A stretch of 64,000 nt of DNA from contig CBDCUE010000019.1 in the NCBI GenBank assembly GCA_965222515.1, positions 1-64,000 of the forward strand, written 5' to 3'. A program made the position numbers and the translations under genes. The notes beneath the pieces were generated by a model. It was not told the DNA's origin, did not search any database, and saw only the letters and a program-made list of their open reading frames with translations. Position 1 is the first letter of the stretch. The number at the start of each line of letters is the position of its first letter. This stretch comes from CBDCUE01 sp965222515 (GTDB lineage: Bacteria > Pseudomonadota > Alphaproteobacteria > Rickettsiales > JABIRX01). Below, one piece after another: positions 1-10,137 of this stretch.

Positions 1-2967
1 TCACTACCAAAAAAACCCTCCTTCTCCTTACTCGTATAACTCCTATCATAATCCACACTACTCAACACATTTATCTTATTCTTAGCCAATACCTTTCCCT
101 CTCCTGCTATCTCTACATTACTACCATATATTGTTATATTATTCTTACTCCTTATCTTTCCATCTCCTCCTACCTTTATATTGCTACTTTGATTAATACC
201 ACTCTCACTCTCACTCGTCCACGTTATATCCCTTCTTCCTCTACTCCTCTTCTGCGTACTCACTGTCTTACCTCTTTGATATATCCTTCACTGACAACAC
301 ATTAAAACTTCCTACAGTCTCAACATCCATACTTCCAGATACTTCTATATCACTACCCCTCACCGTTACATCACCTCCACTCTCTATCACCAAATGTCCT
401 TTTTTATCTCCTGTTCCTATATTTATCTTACTACCTATATTTCTCAAATTATATGTTTCTGTATAATTCTTACTATCTCCACTTCTACTAGCACTCTCCA
501 GTACAATACTACTTATCTCTACATCTCCCTCAGCCTTTATATAAGACGATTCCCTAGCCTCTATATCAGCACTCATATTCCTAAAATCTCCTCCTGCCTT
601 TATCACCACATTATCCCCTGTTATAGATGCTCTATTATCTATCACATCTCTATAATTCTCTCCTTGTCCTTCTCTTCTCACCAAACTCTCACTCACTATA
701 TCTCCTCCTGCTATCAATGAAACCGTCGATGCTTTAGATTCTAAGCTACCTGTGTTTTTTATACTTCCTTCCTTTGCTTCAAACCCTAAATATCCATTTG
801 ATGATATAAAAAAACTATCATTCTCTATAATCTCCTTTTTTAGATATAAATGACATTCCTCCTCCACTTCTTATATCACTCACATTCAAATCTATATCTC
901 CTACACTACTCACATTTATATTATTTCCTGCACTTATTCTAGCTTCACTAACATTCCTACCACCTACCTTTCTTAACAACATTTATCACCTCATCTCCAT
1001 TACCATCAATCATACTAAATAATGCATCCTCCACCTCCTTATTCCAATCTTGACAAATTACTTATATTCACAAACTCACTTCCATATATATCCACATCTC
1101 CTCTTTTTTCAGTACCTTCTTGGTTCGCTTTTCTCTTCTTCTGTGCTGTAGTTTCTTCTAAAATAGACCTTCCCTGGTATCTTGCTTTTTTATCTTTTAT
1201 ACCTGCTCTAATATCCGTATTTACCAAATCAACCCTTTTTCCCCTTATCATCAAATTATTACCCGCAACTATATTACTATCCCTACTTGCTACCTCCTCT
1301 CCACTCAAAAATATATTATTTCCTGCATATTTCCTACCTTCTCCTCATCCTTGATTCTCGCCTTGCTCTGCTTCGATAAATATAATTTAGGTGCCAATAC
1401 TCTATATTTTCTACCATTCACTAACACATCACTCTCAACCAACCACATCACATCCTTCTCCAATCCATCCCTCTCCTCCTTACTCAACTCCTCTCCCACC
1501 CTATCACTCATACCCATGTTCTCAAGCAACTCAGCCGCATTATCATACAACTTCTTCATAAGCTCCATGTTACTCCTCGTCTTATTACTCGCCATCAAAC
1601 TCCTCTCCATTCCCAACCTCCTTATCTCCCTATCAAACCTCTTCTTTCTCATAATAACTATCTCCCATCATCACACGCTCATCTTCCACATCTATTCCTG
1701 CCCTCCTCAAAAAATACATACTTCCATGATATTTCTTACTATCAGTAAACTCCAACCTACTCTCTATTAAATAATTTATCTTCTTACCACCTGATCTACC
1801 TTCTTTCTTACTATTCTTACTATTCTTACTATTCTCATTATTTATTCTATATAAATTATTATTTAATCCAACTATATCATCATCACCTAACCCTATTCCT
1901 CCATCTTGCAATAACTCATTCAACCTATTTTCTTTAACTACATCATTAAACACACCATTTACAGCTGTCTCCTGATCCGTTATTGTCGTTGTTTTCTTTA
2001 CCTTATATCCAAAAAAACTCCTTCTGCTCCTATTCAATGTTACTGTCTTTACTACCTCACTTATACTACTATTCGCATTGTTACTAACATTACCTGTTAT
2101 TGCTAAGTTTCCATTCACTGCTTTGATTTGTGCTGTCTCTGCTGAATATATTATTGTATTGTATAAACCATACCTCTTACCATACTCATTCTTAACTTAC
2201 ATCTGCTACGCATATATTTCCAAGAACACTTAACTATTTGCAACCCTGTTACAAAAATTGATGAAGTATTATTACTAACATTTCCTTCTATATTTATACT
2301 ATTATTTGCTTGTAAAACTGACCCTCTATTATAAAAATCATCTGTCTTTATATCTATATTATTTTTTGCTGTAATTACCCCCTGTTTAGTTCTCAAAGTG
2401 ACTTTACTTAACCTTTCCTCTTTCTCAACTCTCCACAGAATATTTCCATAACTTCTTAAATTCCAATAAGTATTATAACCATAATACCCCCCTCCATCTG
2501 GATCATAATCCCTACCCAAATTATTCAAAACCTTACTCCTAACATACAAACTTCCCCCTGACCTTATATCTCCCACATAATTATTTCACCAACCCATTTT
2601 GCTTATACTCTCCACTCTCATCATCATACACACCTCCCAAATACATATCTCCTCACAGACTCTATCAAACTATCCTCCTTATTATATATACCATTACCAA
2701 CTCCACTTACTATACTCATATTCTACCATCAGAATATATCACTCCCCTCTCCCTATTATCAACATCATTACCCGCCTCTATACTAACATCCCCACCTACT
2801 TGAATCAATCCTTGGTTTATCACATTTACCTCAGACTCTATATCAAGAAATCCCGTAGCCACTATATTCCCTCCAAACTCATTCGAAACTGTATGTTTTG
2901 CCGTCAAACTAATATTTCCTTCCTGTTTTTCATACTCCTCTCCATTCTCATCCAAATACTTCTTCAC
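1..2967 (-). pseudogene. Decayed central and C-terminal part of a filamentous haemagglutinin (TpsA/FhaB-like), running off the window edge
   Basis: Continuation of the adhesin that starts at 5812. The strand still encodes haemagglutinin-type beta-helix repeats (phrases such as AGNNI, GGDV, LNNLGR, IEGNVSNN), but the reading frame changes repeatedly. Open pieces lie at 2716-2967, 2151-2576, 1633-2118, 1305-1652, 1039-1308 and 268-867, in alternating frames. Reading the gaps by eye recovers further adhesin-like peptides: 870-980 gives AGNNINVSSVGDIDLNV, and 1-267 gives SKNNITIYGSNVEIAGEG, so the gene continues beyond base 1. At least seven frame changes are needed to join the pieces. Similarity is clear from repeat style; the toxin or C-terminal end is not in view. 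Loss of function is inferred. Assembly indels are possible, but neighbouring housekeeping genes are intact, so real decay is more likely. Confidence 0.8.
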
Positions 2968-5812
2968 CCCTATGCGATCTTATCTTACCACTATTTACCA
3001 CATTACCTAACTTCGCCCTCAACTCTATATCACTACCCTGATCAAACTCTCCTCTATTATATATATTATTCGCCGACAGATCTAATAATTTTAAAGCCTC
3101 CACTCCCACAAAACTCTCATCACCCAAATACAAATCTCCTTCATAATCCAATTCCACCTCATTATTACTCTCTATTCTACCATTCTCATTATTTATTGAT
3201 GACATTCCTGCCACTCTAACCACTGAATAATCTCCATAACCTTTTATCAACCCCTCTCTATTATTAAAAATCCCTACTTGATTTATCACTACACCTCCCC
3301 ATCCTTTTATTTTTCCTTCTTCATTATTCAAACCATCTATAACTATATTTCCTCCTGCTATTATCTCTCCTCCTGCTTTGTTTTCTACACTCTGTAACCT
3401 TATCTCACTACCCGACATCACCTCTCCTCCTTGATTCTCCATCACTATATTATCATTCACCAAATCTATAAACCCTTTAGCATAAATAACTCCTTTTTTA
3501 TCTCCTAATCTCTTATTAATCACTTTGCTAATCTTATCACTCACACTTATATTGCCTTCACTTAAAATCTCTCCACCCTCATTACTCAACTCCTGAACAT
3601 CTAACTTTATATTATTACTAACCGAAATAACTCCTTGATTAGTCACCTTATTTATCACTGACATTTTTAAATTCTGCTCCGCAAACACTCTTCCCATATT
3701 TACAAAACTCCGAGCATCCAATAACAAATCTCTTTTTGACCTTATCGCTCCTTCATTTTCTATCTCTGCAACAACTGATATTATTGTTTGATTATTAGAT
3801 ATTATATCTCCTTTATTATCTAAATTATTTGATGCTAAATCTATATTATTTAGTGCCAAAATACTTCCTTCATTACTAATACCTTCTATCACTGACATTT
3901 TTAAATTCTGCTCCGCAAACACTCTTCCCATATTTACAAAACTCCGAGCCTCCAATAACAAATCTCTTTTTGACCTTATCGCTCCTTCATTTTCTATTTC
4001 GTTTTCTACATTCAAATTTATACCCTTTTTACTATAAATATATCCATCATTACTAACATATTCTACATCTCCTATTATTCTTTCTTCTGCAATAATACTT
4101 CCTGTATTGTCTATGCTTCTTATTTTATCTAACAATAAGTTTTCCCCCCTAACATATAGCAAACCTTCATTTTCTAACCCCTCACCCTCAAGCAACAACT
4201 CCTCACTTTCCAACCTGCCCTCATTTAAAATATTTCCTGCCGCCAATATCTCAATTTTCTTTAATGTTTTTTCTACCTCTTGATTTTTAACCACCGCACT
4301 ATTAATCACATTATCACCCTCTATAATAACCTCATCTTGCACATTTAATGTTGTACTACTTCCTATAATCTTAACTTCATCTGCTTTTGATTCTATTTTT
4401 ACCTCCTTCGCCAAAACATATGCTCCTTTTTTTGCATATGAATATAATTGATTTATCTCCTCCATTCTCTTGCTTACTCCCTCTTCTTCTTTACTTACTC
4501 CTTTCTCTTCTTTACTTACCTCTTCCTCTTCTTTACTTACCTCTTCCTCTTCTTTACTTACCCCTTCCTCTTCTTTACTTACCTCTTCCTCTTCCAAACC
4601 TTCTGCTTCATAACCCGTTGACACTAATTTTACATCTTTTTTAGCCAATATCTCTAAATTAACTACTTCTATTTCAGTTTCTTGCTTTTCATCTCCAATT
4701 TTAATCTTTCGCTTTGCTATAATCTCTATCTTCCCTTCTTTACTAACTATATGTCCTCCTGCTATATCTATATCTTCATTCTTAGACTCTATTCTAATAT
4801 CTCCTTTACTTCCTATATCTCCCTTATTAACTATTCTACCATCTGACAATATCTCTATATCTCCTGCCGTTGCATACATTACCCCTTCATTATTCACACC
4901 CATACCATCTTCTGTTGCTATTATTTTTATTCTTCCTGCATACATTCCACCCAATGCATAAGAATCTACTGCAACTCTTTTTTCGTCTCTATCTTTCTCC
5001 TTTGAACTAACCTCTTCTTGTACAACATCATATTTATCATTACCTGTTAAAATCTTTATATCCACATCTTTTTTGCTCTTATCTCCTTTTACTCCATATA
5101 TATCACCAGTAATTTTTGCTACCCTTGTTACTATATTAAAATAATCAGTCTCCTCACCCAAATCTACCCCCTTTCCTCCTATAAAAATCTCTCCTCTTCC
5201 TGACAATGAAAACTCTTTTATTCTGCCTTCTTCTATATTACTATTTCCTGTAATTAAATTCACTCTCGGAGTTTTAATAAATCCACACCCATTACAAGAT
5301 ATTCCATTTGGATTCGCTATAAATAATGCCGCATTCCCTCCAAACTGCTCTATATATCCATTTAATACACTATTACTATTACTAGTAACCTCATTCAAAA
5401 TAGTTCTGGCACTTCCACTATTTTGTAAATTGTTGTTTCCATTAATCATACCTCCCAAAACACTATTACCGTTATTCTGAGAATTATTTAATATTTGACC
5501 TCTACTACCTACATTATAATCCAAAAACCTATTATGAGACATTCCTTGAGCATTAGGTGTCGCAATCTGCACTATAGGTACACCATTCTGTGCCCTATCT
5601 AACTCTGTATTACCGCTATTACCACTATCCACTTTTAAAGCGCCAGCATTATCAGTTGTCAAGCTTTGACTAGCCTCTAAATTATTAGAAAATGCAAATG
5701 ACACATCTCCAAATACCAAACTGAAACTCAAAACATAACTCAAAACTCTAACAAAAATCTTTTTCTTCTTCTTGCCTTCATATATCGCAGGCAAACCCCT
5801 AACCATACTCAT
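2948..5812 (-). CDS. Filamentous haemagglutinin N-terminal region with TPS secretion domain, 954 aa before a frameshift
   Basis: A TpsA exoprotein of this type would be exported by Sec and then cross the outer membrane through a TpsB (FhaC-like) pore; no TpsB gene is in the window. Residues 1-45 form an extended signal sequence with a poly-lysine n-region (GKKKKK) and a hydrophobic core. Residues about 50-250 look like the TPS domain and contain the family signature NPNGI followed by a CNGCG pair and RVNLITGN. After that come degenerate beta-helix repeats rich in N, G, I and E. Two in-frame oddities are visible: 8-residue repeats of the type EEEVSKEE, and a duplicated segment containing RSKRDLLL and FVNMGRVFAEQNLKMS. 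The frame ends at 2948 while adhesin-like sequence continues in another frame from 2967, so the product is probably truncated. Confidence 0.78.
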   Translation of the reverse strand: MSMVRGLPAIYEGKKKKKIFVRVLSYVLSFSLVFGDVSFAFSNNLEASQSLTTDNAGALKVDSGNSGNTELDRAQNGVPIVQIATPNAQGMSHNRFLDYNVGSRGQILNNSQNNGNSVLGGMINGNNNLQNSGSARTILNEVTSNSNSVLNGYIEQFGGNAALFIANPNGISCNGCGFIKTPRVNLITGNSNIEEGRIKEFSLSGRGEIFIGGKGVDLGEETDYFNIVTRVAKITGDIYGVKGDKSKKDVDIKILTGNDKYDVVQEEVSSKEKDRDEKRVAVDSYALGGMYAGRIKIIATEDGMGVNNEGVMYATAGDIEILSDGRIVNKGDIGSKGDIRIESKNEDIDIAGGHIVSKEGKIEIIAKRKIKIGDEKQETEIEVVNLEILAKKDVKLVSTGYEAEGLEEEEVSKEEEGVSKEEEEVSKEEEEVSKEEKGVSKEEEGVSKRMEEINQLYSYAKKGAYVLAKEVKIESKADEVKIIGSSTTLNVQDEVIIEGDNVINSAVVKNQEVEKTLKKIEILAAGNILNEGRLESEELLLEGEGLENEGLLYVRGENLLLDKIRSIDNTGSIIAEERIIGDVEYVSNDGYIYSKKGINLNVENEIENEGAIRSKRDLLLEARSFVNMGRVFAEQNLKMSVIEGISNEGSILALNNIDLASNNLDNKGDIISNNQTIISVVAEIENEGAIRSKRDLLLDARSFVNMGRVFAEQNLKMSVINKVTNQGVISVSNNIKLDVQELSNEGGEILSEGNISVSDKISKVINKRLGDKKGVIYAKGFIDLVNDNIVMENQGGEVMSGSEIRLQSVENKAGGEIIAGGNIVIDGLNNEEGKIKGWGGVVINQVGIFNNREGLIKGYGDYSVVRVAGMSSINNENGRIESNNEVELDYEGDLYLGDESFVGVEALKLLDLSANNIYNRGEFDQGSDIELRAKLGNVVNSGKIRSHRGEEVFG
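3654..4000 (-). repeat. Direct duplication within the adhesin gene (two copies of about 113 bp, offset 234 bp)
   Basis: Bases about 3654-3766 and 3888-4000 are nearly identical; both encode a segment with SKRDLLL, ARSFVNMGRVFAEQ and LKMSVI. The offset of 234 bp is a multiple of three, so the duplication keeps the frame. Such repeats can recombine and change adhesin length. Confidence 0.75.
4465..4600 (-). repeat. 24-bp tandem coding repeats (EEEVSKEE type) in the adhesin gene
   Basis: Roughly six consecutive 24-nt units (plus-strand text tcttctttacttacc with small variants) encode an acidic 8-residue repeat of EEE, V, S and K. The unit is a multiple of three, so copy number can vary without breaking the frame. 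The low-complexity acidic stretch interrupts the beta-helix pattern and is unusual for the family. Confidence 0.75.
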
Positions 5813-5894
5813 AATCTTTAGTTTATAAAAAAATTAATCTTTCAAACTAAACTTATCTTTTTTTCTTTACAAGTTTTTTTTTATCTTTACAATT

Positions 5895-6289
5895 AACCCT
5901 TTTGATGGTCATACCTTAAAATCTAATTTGGATCAAGCGGAAAGATTAAGTGGTAGAAGTTTTAAGGAGATTTATGTGTATCAAGGTTATAGAGGACATA
6001 AAATAAAGGATAAAGATGTTATTGTGGCTAGAACAAGAAGAAAAATGCTGTCTATTTTACAAAAGAAATATCAGAAAAGAGGAAATGCAATAGAGCCAGT
6101 GATAGGTCGTATTAAGAAATGGCTCAAGAGGATGAGAGCTATCTCAAAGGAAAAATAGGAATAATATGAATGCAATAGCTACTGCTGGGATTTAATCTAA
6201 GAAAGCTGTTAAATTGTATAGATAGTTATCTTTTTATCATAATCTCAAGAGTAATTTTTGCAAAAAAATATCTTTTTTTAAGAAACATA
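5895..6289 (+). pseudogene. IS5-like transposase remnant (C-terminal third)
   Basis: From 5895 the plus strand reads NPFDGHTL, then an open frame continuing to 6158 with YRGHK, ARTRRK and NAIEPVIGRIK. These match the C-terminal region of IS5-superfamily DDE transposases, where the glutamate of IEPVIGH is the last catalytic residue. The frame then stops, and the rest of the element survives only as non-coding homology: NNMNAIATA is readable around 6163-6190, followed by a tail also seen at 32046-32335. The 5' two thirds are missing. It lies directly upstream of the adhesin start, in divergent orientation. Confidence 0.75.
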
Positions 6290-6526
6290 TGATGAGCCCT
6301 TTTGACTGGACAGGTTTTAGAAAAATTTAAGATAGAATTTGCCTTTAATTTATTCCTAAAAAAAACCATTAAAACCTTTGTAATTTTAAATCAAATAATG
6401 AGATAAAATTACATAAATAATGATAAAATTATTGCTAATTTTATCATTTAAAAAACTAGATAAAATATGGTCATCGGCACCTCTGCCTGTTCCATAAACT
6501 TATTATAAAACCTCCTTACAATAATA

Positions 6527-6718
6527 TCAACTTCTTATTTTTATTTTATATGGATGCTTACTCCATATTTCTCTTATATCATTAAGTAAATCTGATGAAA
6601 TTATTCGGGGCTTTTGTTGATAGTAATAGCTAGATTTTCCAACCTCTAATATCTGACATTGTTTGTTAATAGAAAAATGGGGGTGTGCTATATTTATAAA
6701 ATTTTTTCTTGTTTCCAT
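6527..6718 (-). pseudogene. Truncated IS3-family OrfB, 63 aa
   Basis: Begins like an IS3 OrfB (HFSINKQCQILEVGKSSYYY, then LLNDIREIWSKHPY) and ends abruptly in KIKIRS. The DDE integrase core is missing. Comparison with the copy at 25416-26072 shows that the last residues come from the 3' non-coding tail of the element, entered at a short TATAAAATAAA sequence. This suggests a microhomology deletion. Confidence 0.8.
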
Positions 6719-6720
6719 AG

Positions 6721-7011
6721 CTACTCCCCCAAGACTTTTTTTAAAAAATCCCTCTCCATTATTACCTCTACTATTTTCTCATGAAGTTTTGAAATTTCTA
6801 AGCTTTTATTTGACAATTCAATGTTATTATTTGAACTAAATATCTCCTTACCTCCTTCTTTAAATTGCTTCACCCATTTATTAATACAAGAGCTACTAAT
6901 CTTAAATTCTTGACTTAATTCAGATACCGTAACTTGACCTTTTAAATATTTCAATACCACTTGAAATTTAAAACTATTACTATGGGTTTTTCTTATTTTT
7001 TTACTTAACAT
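6721..7011 (-). CDS. IS3-family OrfA (helix-turn-helix transposase subunit), 96 aa
   Basis: Small basic protein with an N-terminal helix-turn-helix of the InsE/OrfA type (residues about 10-50: FKFQVVLKYLKG, VSELSQEFKISSSCINKWVKQF) and a C-terminal heptad stretch ending in ERDFLKKVLGE, the usual leucine zipper of IS3 OrfA. Length is normal for OrfA. In intact IS3 elements it is joined to OrfB by frameshifting. Here OrfB is truncated, so this copy cannot make a working transposase by itself. Confidence 0.85.
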   Translation of the reverse strand: MLSKKIRKTHSNSFKFQVVLKYLKGQVTVSELSQEFKISSSCINKWVKQFKEGGKEIFSSNNNIELSNKSLEISKLHEKIVEVIMERDFLKKVLGE

Positions 7012-7193
7012 TTTTGTGATTATTAATTTTGTTTTTAAAAATTATTTTAATCTTTTTTTAACCAATAAATCAAAAAATATTCTACCTTATTTTTTCTCAA
7101 ATCCTGTCCAACTTTTTGGGCTCATCATATTCCAATAATAAACATTTAGCCTTTAATTGTCAACAAAGCAGAAAATAGAAAGAAGAAATCCTG

Positions 7194-7220
7194 CAAATCA
7201 ATTTTGTTTTAGTATATAAT
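7194..7220. repeat. Short dispersed repeat at the 3' end of the universal stress gene
   Basis: A 27-bp sequence containing aattttgttttagtatat, preceded by agaaagaa a little upstream, recurs at 59169-59195 with one mismatch, again just downstream of a gene stop (panC). It directly abuts the stop codon of the 7221 gene. Function unknown; it could be part of a larger dispersed element. Confidence 0.55.
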
Positions 7221-7691
7221 CTACACCAACCTCTTTATCTCTGAATCTTTTAAATTATCTGGGATTATTATGGTGGGAATTAAAATTTTATAAGAAATTT
7301 GTTCGGTTATACTGGAAATTAACTTTCCCTTATTTGAAGATGAAGATGAAGAACTGATAACTAATAAATTGATAGATTTGTCTTCTTCTAGCAGATTTTC
7401 TATTTCATCACTAATAAATCCTTCTTTAATATTAGTCACAGGCATTTGCCCTGTTATTTTATGCACAGTCTTGGCCATTTCTAGCATATTTTTTTCTGCT
7501 TGTTCTCTCTCTTCTGCCTTCATTACTTTATCTATAGAAAACAAACTAAAATTTTTATCACTATAATCTATTACAGAAAAAAGCTCTATAATATCATTGT
7601 TTTTTTTAGCTTTATATGCTACAAATTTCAATGCAGAAGAACTGTCCCCACCTCCTCCAACACAAATAAGAATTTTGTTTTGCTTAGACAT
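7221..7691 (-). CDS. Universal stress protein (UspA family), 156 aa
   Basis: Single-domain UspA-fold protein of usual length. The N-terminal strand KILICVGGGGDSSSALKFVAYKA fits the first beta strand and nucleotide loop of the family; INLLVISSSS near residue 110 and KILIPTIIIPD near the C-terminus fit the later strands. The classical ATP-binding motif G-2x-G-9x-G-S/T is replaced by a serine run (SSSSSSSNKGK), so ATP binding is uncertain. The start codon lies inside the end of maeB (8-bp overlap), implying translational coupling in one transcript. Confidence 0.8.
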   Translation of the reverse strand: MSKQNKILICVGGGGDSSSALKFVAYKAKKNNDIIELFSVIDYSDKNFSLFSIDKVMKAEEREQAEKNMLEMAKTVHKITGQMPVTNIKEGFISDEIENLLEEDKSINLLVISSSSSSSNKGKLISSITEQISYKILIPTIIIPDNLKDSEIKRLV

Positions 7692-9978
7692 CTTCTTTGA
7701 TTTTTAAAGAAGATATTGCTGCCAGATTAATAATGTTCTCGGTGCTTGAGCCAATAGAGCAAATTTGCACTGGTTTTTCTAATCCTGCTAATATTGGACC
7801 TACCACACTTGCTCCTCCTATTTCTTTAATTATTTTTGTAGAAATAACAGAAGAATGCAAACCAGGCATAATTAAAATATTAGCTGCTTTAGTTAAATTA
7901 GCAAAAGGGTATAGTTTTAATAAATCTTCATTTAAAGCAATGTCAGGGAACATATCACCATCATACTCAAAATCTACATTCATCCCATCCAAAATTTCTT
8001 TAGCCTCTTTCATTCTACTAGAATGTTCATTTAATCTACTACCAAAATTAGAAAAAGATACTAAAGCAACTCTTGGAGTTTGATTGAACTTTTTCACCTC
8101 TTTTGCCATAGCAACTGCCGTATCAGCAATTTCTTGAGCAGTAGGAAATTCATTAACTAATGTATCTGCCACAAAAATTGTTCTATCTTTGGTAGCTATC
8201 ACAGAATAACCAAATAATTTTTCATCATTTTTTTCAGAAATTACTTTTTCTATATCTTGAATAACTTCTATATAATTTTTTGTCACACCTGTTACAACTA
8301 ATTCCGTATCGCCTATATCAACCGCACAAGCCGCATAGATATTTCTGTCGTGAGTTACCATTTTATAACATTCTCTTTCTGAATATCCTTGTCTTTGCAG
8401 TTTTTTATAAAGTTTTTTAGCATATAAATCAGTTTTAGCATCATTACTAATATCTATAATTGTTATATCATCTTTTGTTATAGATAATTTGGTCATTTGC
8501 TCTTCTAATTCTTTTAATCTATTTGTTTTAGTTAAAATAACAGCTTTTCCATAAGAAGATCCTTGCCATAATTTAGCAGCATTTAAAACATTACTATGCT
8601 CTCCTTCTGCAAATAAAACATTTGTTGGATTATTTCTTAATTTACCAAAAATTAAATTTAAACTATTAGCAACAGGATTTAATCTTCCTGCCAATTCTCT
8701 TTCATATTTTGTCCAATCTGTAATTTCTTTTCTAGCCACCCCACTTTTTATTGCAGCTTTTGCTACTGCAATAGGAATAGTGTGAATTAATCTTGGATCA
8801 AATGGCACAGGAATTATATAATTTGGACCAAATGACATTTTTTGTCCAGAATATGCAGAAGATACTTCAGCTGGTACTGGTTTTCTTGCCAGTTCTGCCA
8901 AAGCATAAGCTGCTGCTAATTTCATTTCTTCATTAATAGCTGTTGCTCTAACATCTAAAGCTCCTCTAAAAATATAAGGGAACCCTAAAACATTATTTAC
9001 TTGATTTTGATAATCAGATCTTCCAGTTGCAATAATTGCATCAGGTCTCACCTGCCTTGCTTCTTCTGGCATAATTTCAGGAGTGGGATTTGCCATAGCA
9101 AAAATAATAGGGTCTTTTGCCATATTTTTTACCATTTCCTTTTTTAAAGCTCCAGCAACAGATAATCCTAAAAAAACATCTGCTCCATCCATCGCTTCTG
9201 TCAAAGTTCTTTTTTTAGTTTTAATGGAATGTTTTCTTTTCCATTCATTCATAGATGAATCATTTCTTTCTGTGTGAATAATCCCTTTTCTATCACATAA
9301 ATAACTATTTTCTTTTTTTACTCCCAATTCTTGGATTAATTCTAAACAAGCAATACCTGCCGAACCACTACCATTTACTACAACTATTAAATCTTCAAAT
9401 TTCTTCTTACCAATACGAACGGCATTTATCAATCCTGCTGCAGCAATAATTGCTGTTCCGTGCTGATCATCGTGAAAAACAGGCACATCACAAATTTTTT
9501 TTAGTTCTTTTTCAATGATAAAACATTCTGGAGATTTGATATCTTCTAAATTTATTCCTCCCCAACTAGCTGCAATATTTTTTACTGTATTGATTATTTC
9601 TTTTGTATCTGTTGAATCTATTTCTACATCTATTGAGTCAATATCAGCAAATCTTTTGAACAACACAGATTTTCCTTCCATCACAGGTTTTGCAGCCAAA
9701 GCTCCCAAATTACCTAATCCTAAAACTGCAGTTCCATTAGTAATCACTGCCACAAAATTTCCCTTAGCTGTATAATCATAAGCAGCATCTGGGTTTTTTT
9801 CAATTTCCAAACAAGGTACAGCTACACCTGGAGAATAAGCAAGAGATAAATCTCTTTGAGTTGTTAATGGTTTAGTAGGAATAACCGCAATTTTTCCAGC
9901 TTTTCCTTGCGAGTGAAAATCTAGTGCATCTTGATCACTAAGTTTTGAAATATGCTCTTTTATTTTATTATCTGACAT
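7684..9978 (-). CDS. maeB: NADP-dependent malic enzyme with phosphotransacetylase-like C-terminal domain (MaeB)
   Basis: Catalyses oxidative decarboxylation of malate to pyruvate with NADP, feeding pyruvate and NADPH from TCA intermediates. At 764 aa it has the two-domain bacterial MaeB layout. The malic enzyme domain (about 1-430) shows SLAYSPGVAVPCLEI, TNGTAVLGLGNLG, VFHDDQHGTA (metal-binding region) and the nucleotide loop VVNGSGSAGIA. A phosphotransacetylase-like domain (about 430-764) follows, with ILMPGLHSS and VGPILAGLEKPVQI; in this family that part is regulatory rather than a working transacetylase. ATG start, followed by the stress protein gene with 8 bp overlap. Confidence 0.95.
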   Translation of the reverse strand: MSDNKIKEHISKLSDQDALDFHSQGKAGKIAVIPTKPLTTQRDLSLAYSPGVAVPCLEIEKNPDAAYDYTAKGNFVAVITNGTAVLGLGNLGALAAKPVMEGKSVLFKRFADIDSIDVEIDSTDTKEIINTVKNIAASWGGINLEDIKSPECFIIEKELKKICDVPVFHDDQHGTAIIAAAGLINAVRIGKKKFEDLIVVVNGSGSAGIACLELIQELGVKKENSYLCDRKGIIHTERNDSSMNEWKRKHSIKTKKRTLTEAMDGADVFLGLSVAGALKKEMVKNMAKDPIIFAMANPTPEIMPEEARQVRPDAIIATGRSDYQNQVNNVLGFPYIFRGALDVRATAINEEMKLAAAYALAELARKPVPAEVSSAYSGQKMSFGPNYIIPVPFDPRLIHTIPIAVAKAAIKSGVARKEITDWTKYERELAGRLNPVANSLNLIFGKLRNNPTNVLFAEGEHSNVLNAAKLWQGSSYGKAVILTKTNRLKELEEQMTKLSITKDDITIIDISNDAKTDLYAKKLYKKLQRQGYSERECYKMVTHDRNIYAACAVDIGDTELVVTGVTKNYIEVIQDIEKVISEKNDEKLFGYSVIATKDRTIFVADTLVNEFPTAQEIADTAVAMAKEVKKFNQTPRVALVSFSNFGSRLNEHSSRMKEAKEILDGMNVDFEYDGDMFPDIALNEDLLKLYPFANLTKAANILIMPGLHSSVISTKIIKEIGGASVVGPILAGLEKPVQICSIGSSTENIINLAAISSLKIKEDV

Positions 9979-10137
9979 CTTATATTTACAATATTAATTA
10001 TTAGTTAATAAACACGATATAAAGTTTTATCAGTTTTTCAAGTTTTAATTTTTTTTAGAGTTTTTCATTTGAGAAAAAAACTTTCTTTTCCATCCCTCAG
10101 CTAATCACAAATCAATAGTTTTCTACAAAACACTCTA

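Larger units (their letters stand above)
6290..7127 (-). mobile_element. IS3-family element, internally deleted derivative A (keeps orfA, lost most of orfB)
   Basis: The element is bounded by inverted repeats beginning TGATGAGCCC, at 6290 on the left and ending at 7127 on the right; similarity continues inward through GGACAGG(T/A)TTT. It is 838 bp long. orfA is complete, while orfB is cut after about 57 codons and fused to the 3' non-coding tail. The left 170 bp match the second derivative at 25416-26072, indicating recent common origin. No convincing target-site duplication was seen. Confidence 0.8.

Noticed and set aside
2170..2200. Similarity of a short ATGAGTATGGT stretch to the adhesin start at 5812
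   Set aside because: Under 20 bases of similarity in AT-rich, repeat-laden sequence; not enough to claim a second start or duplication.
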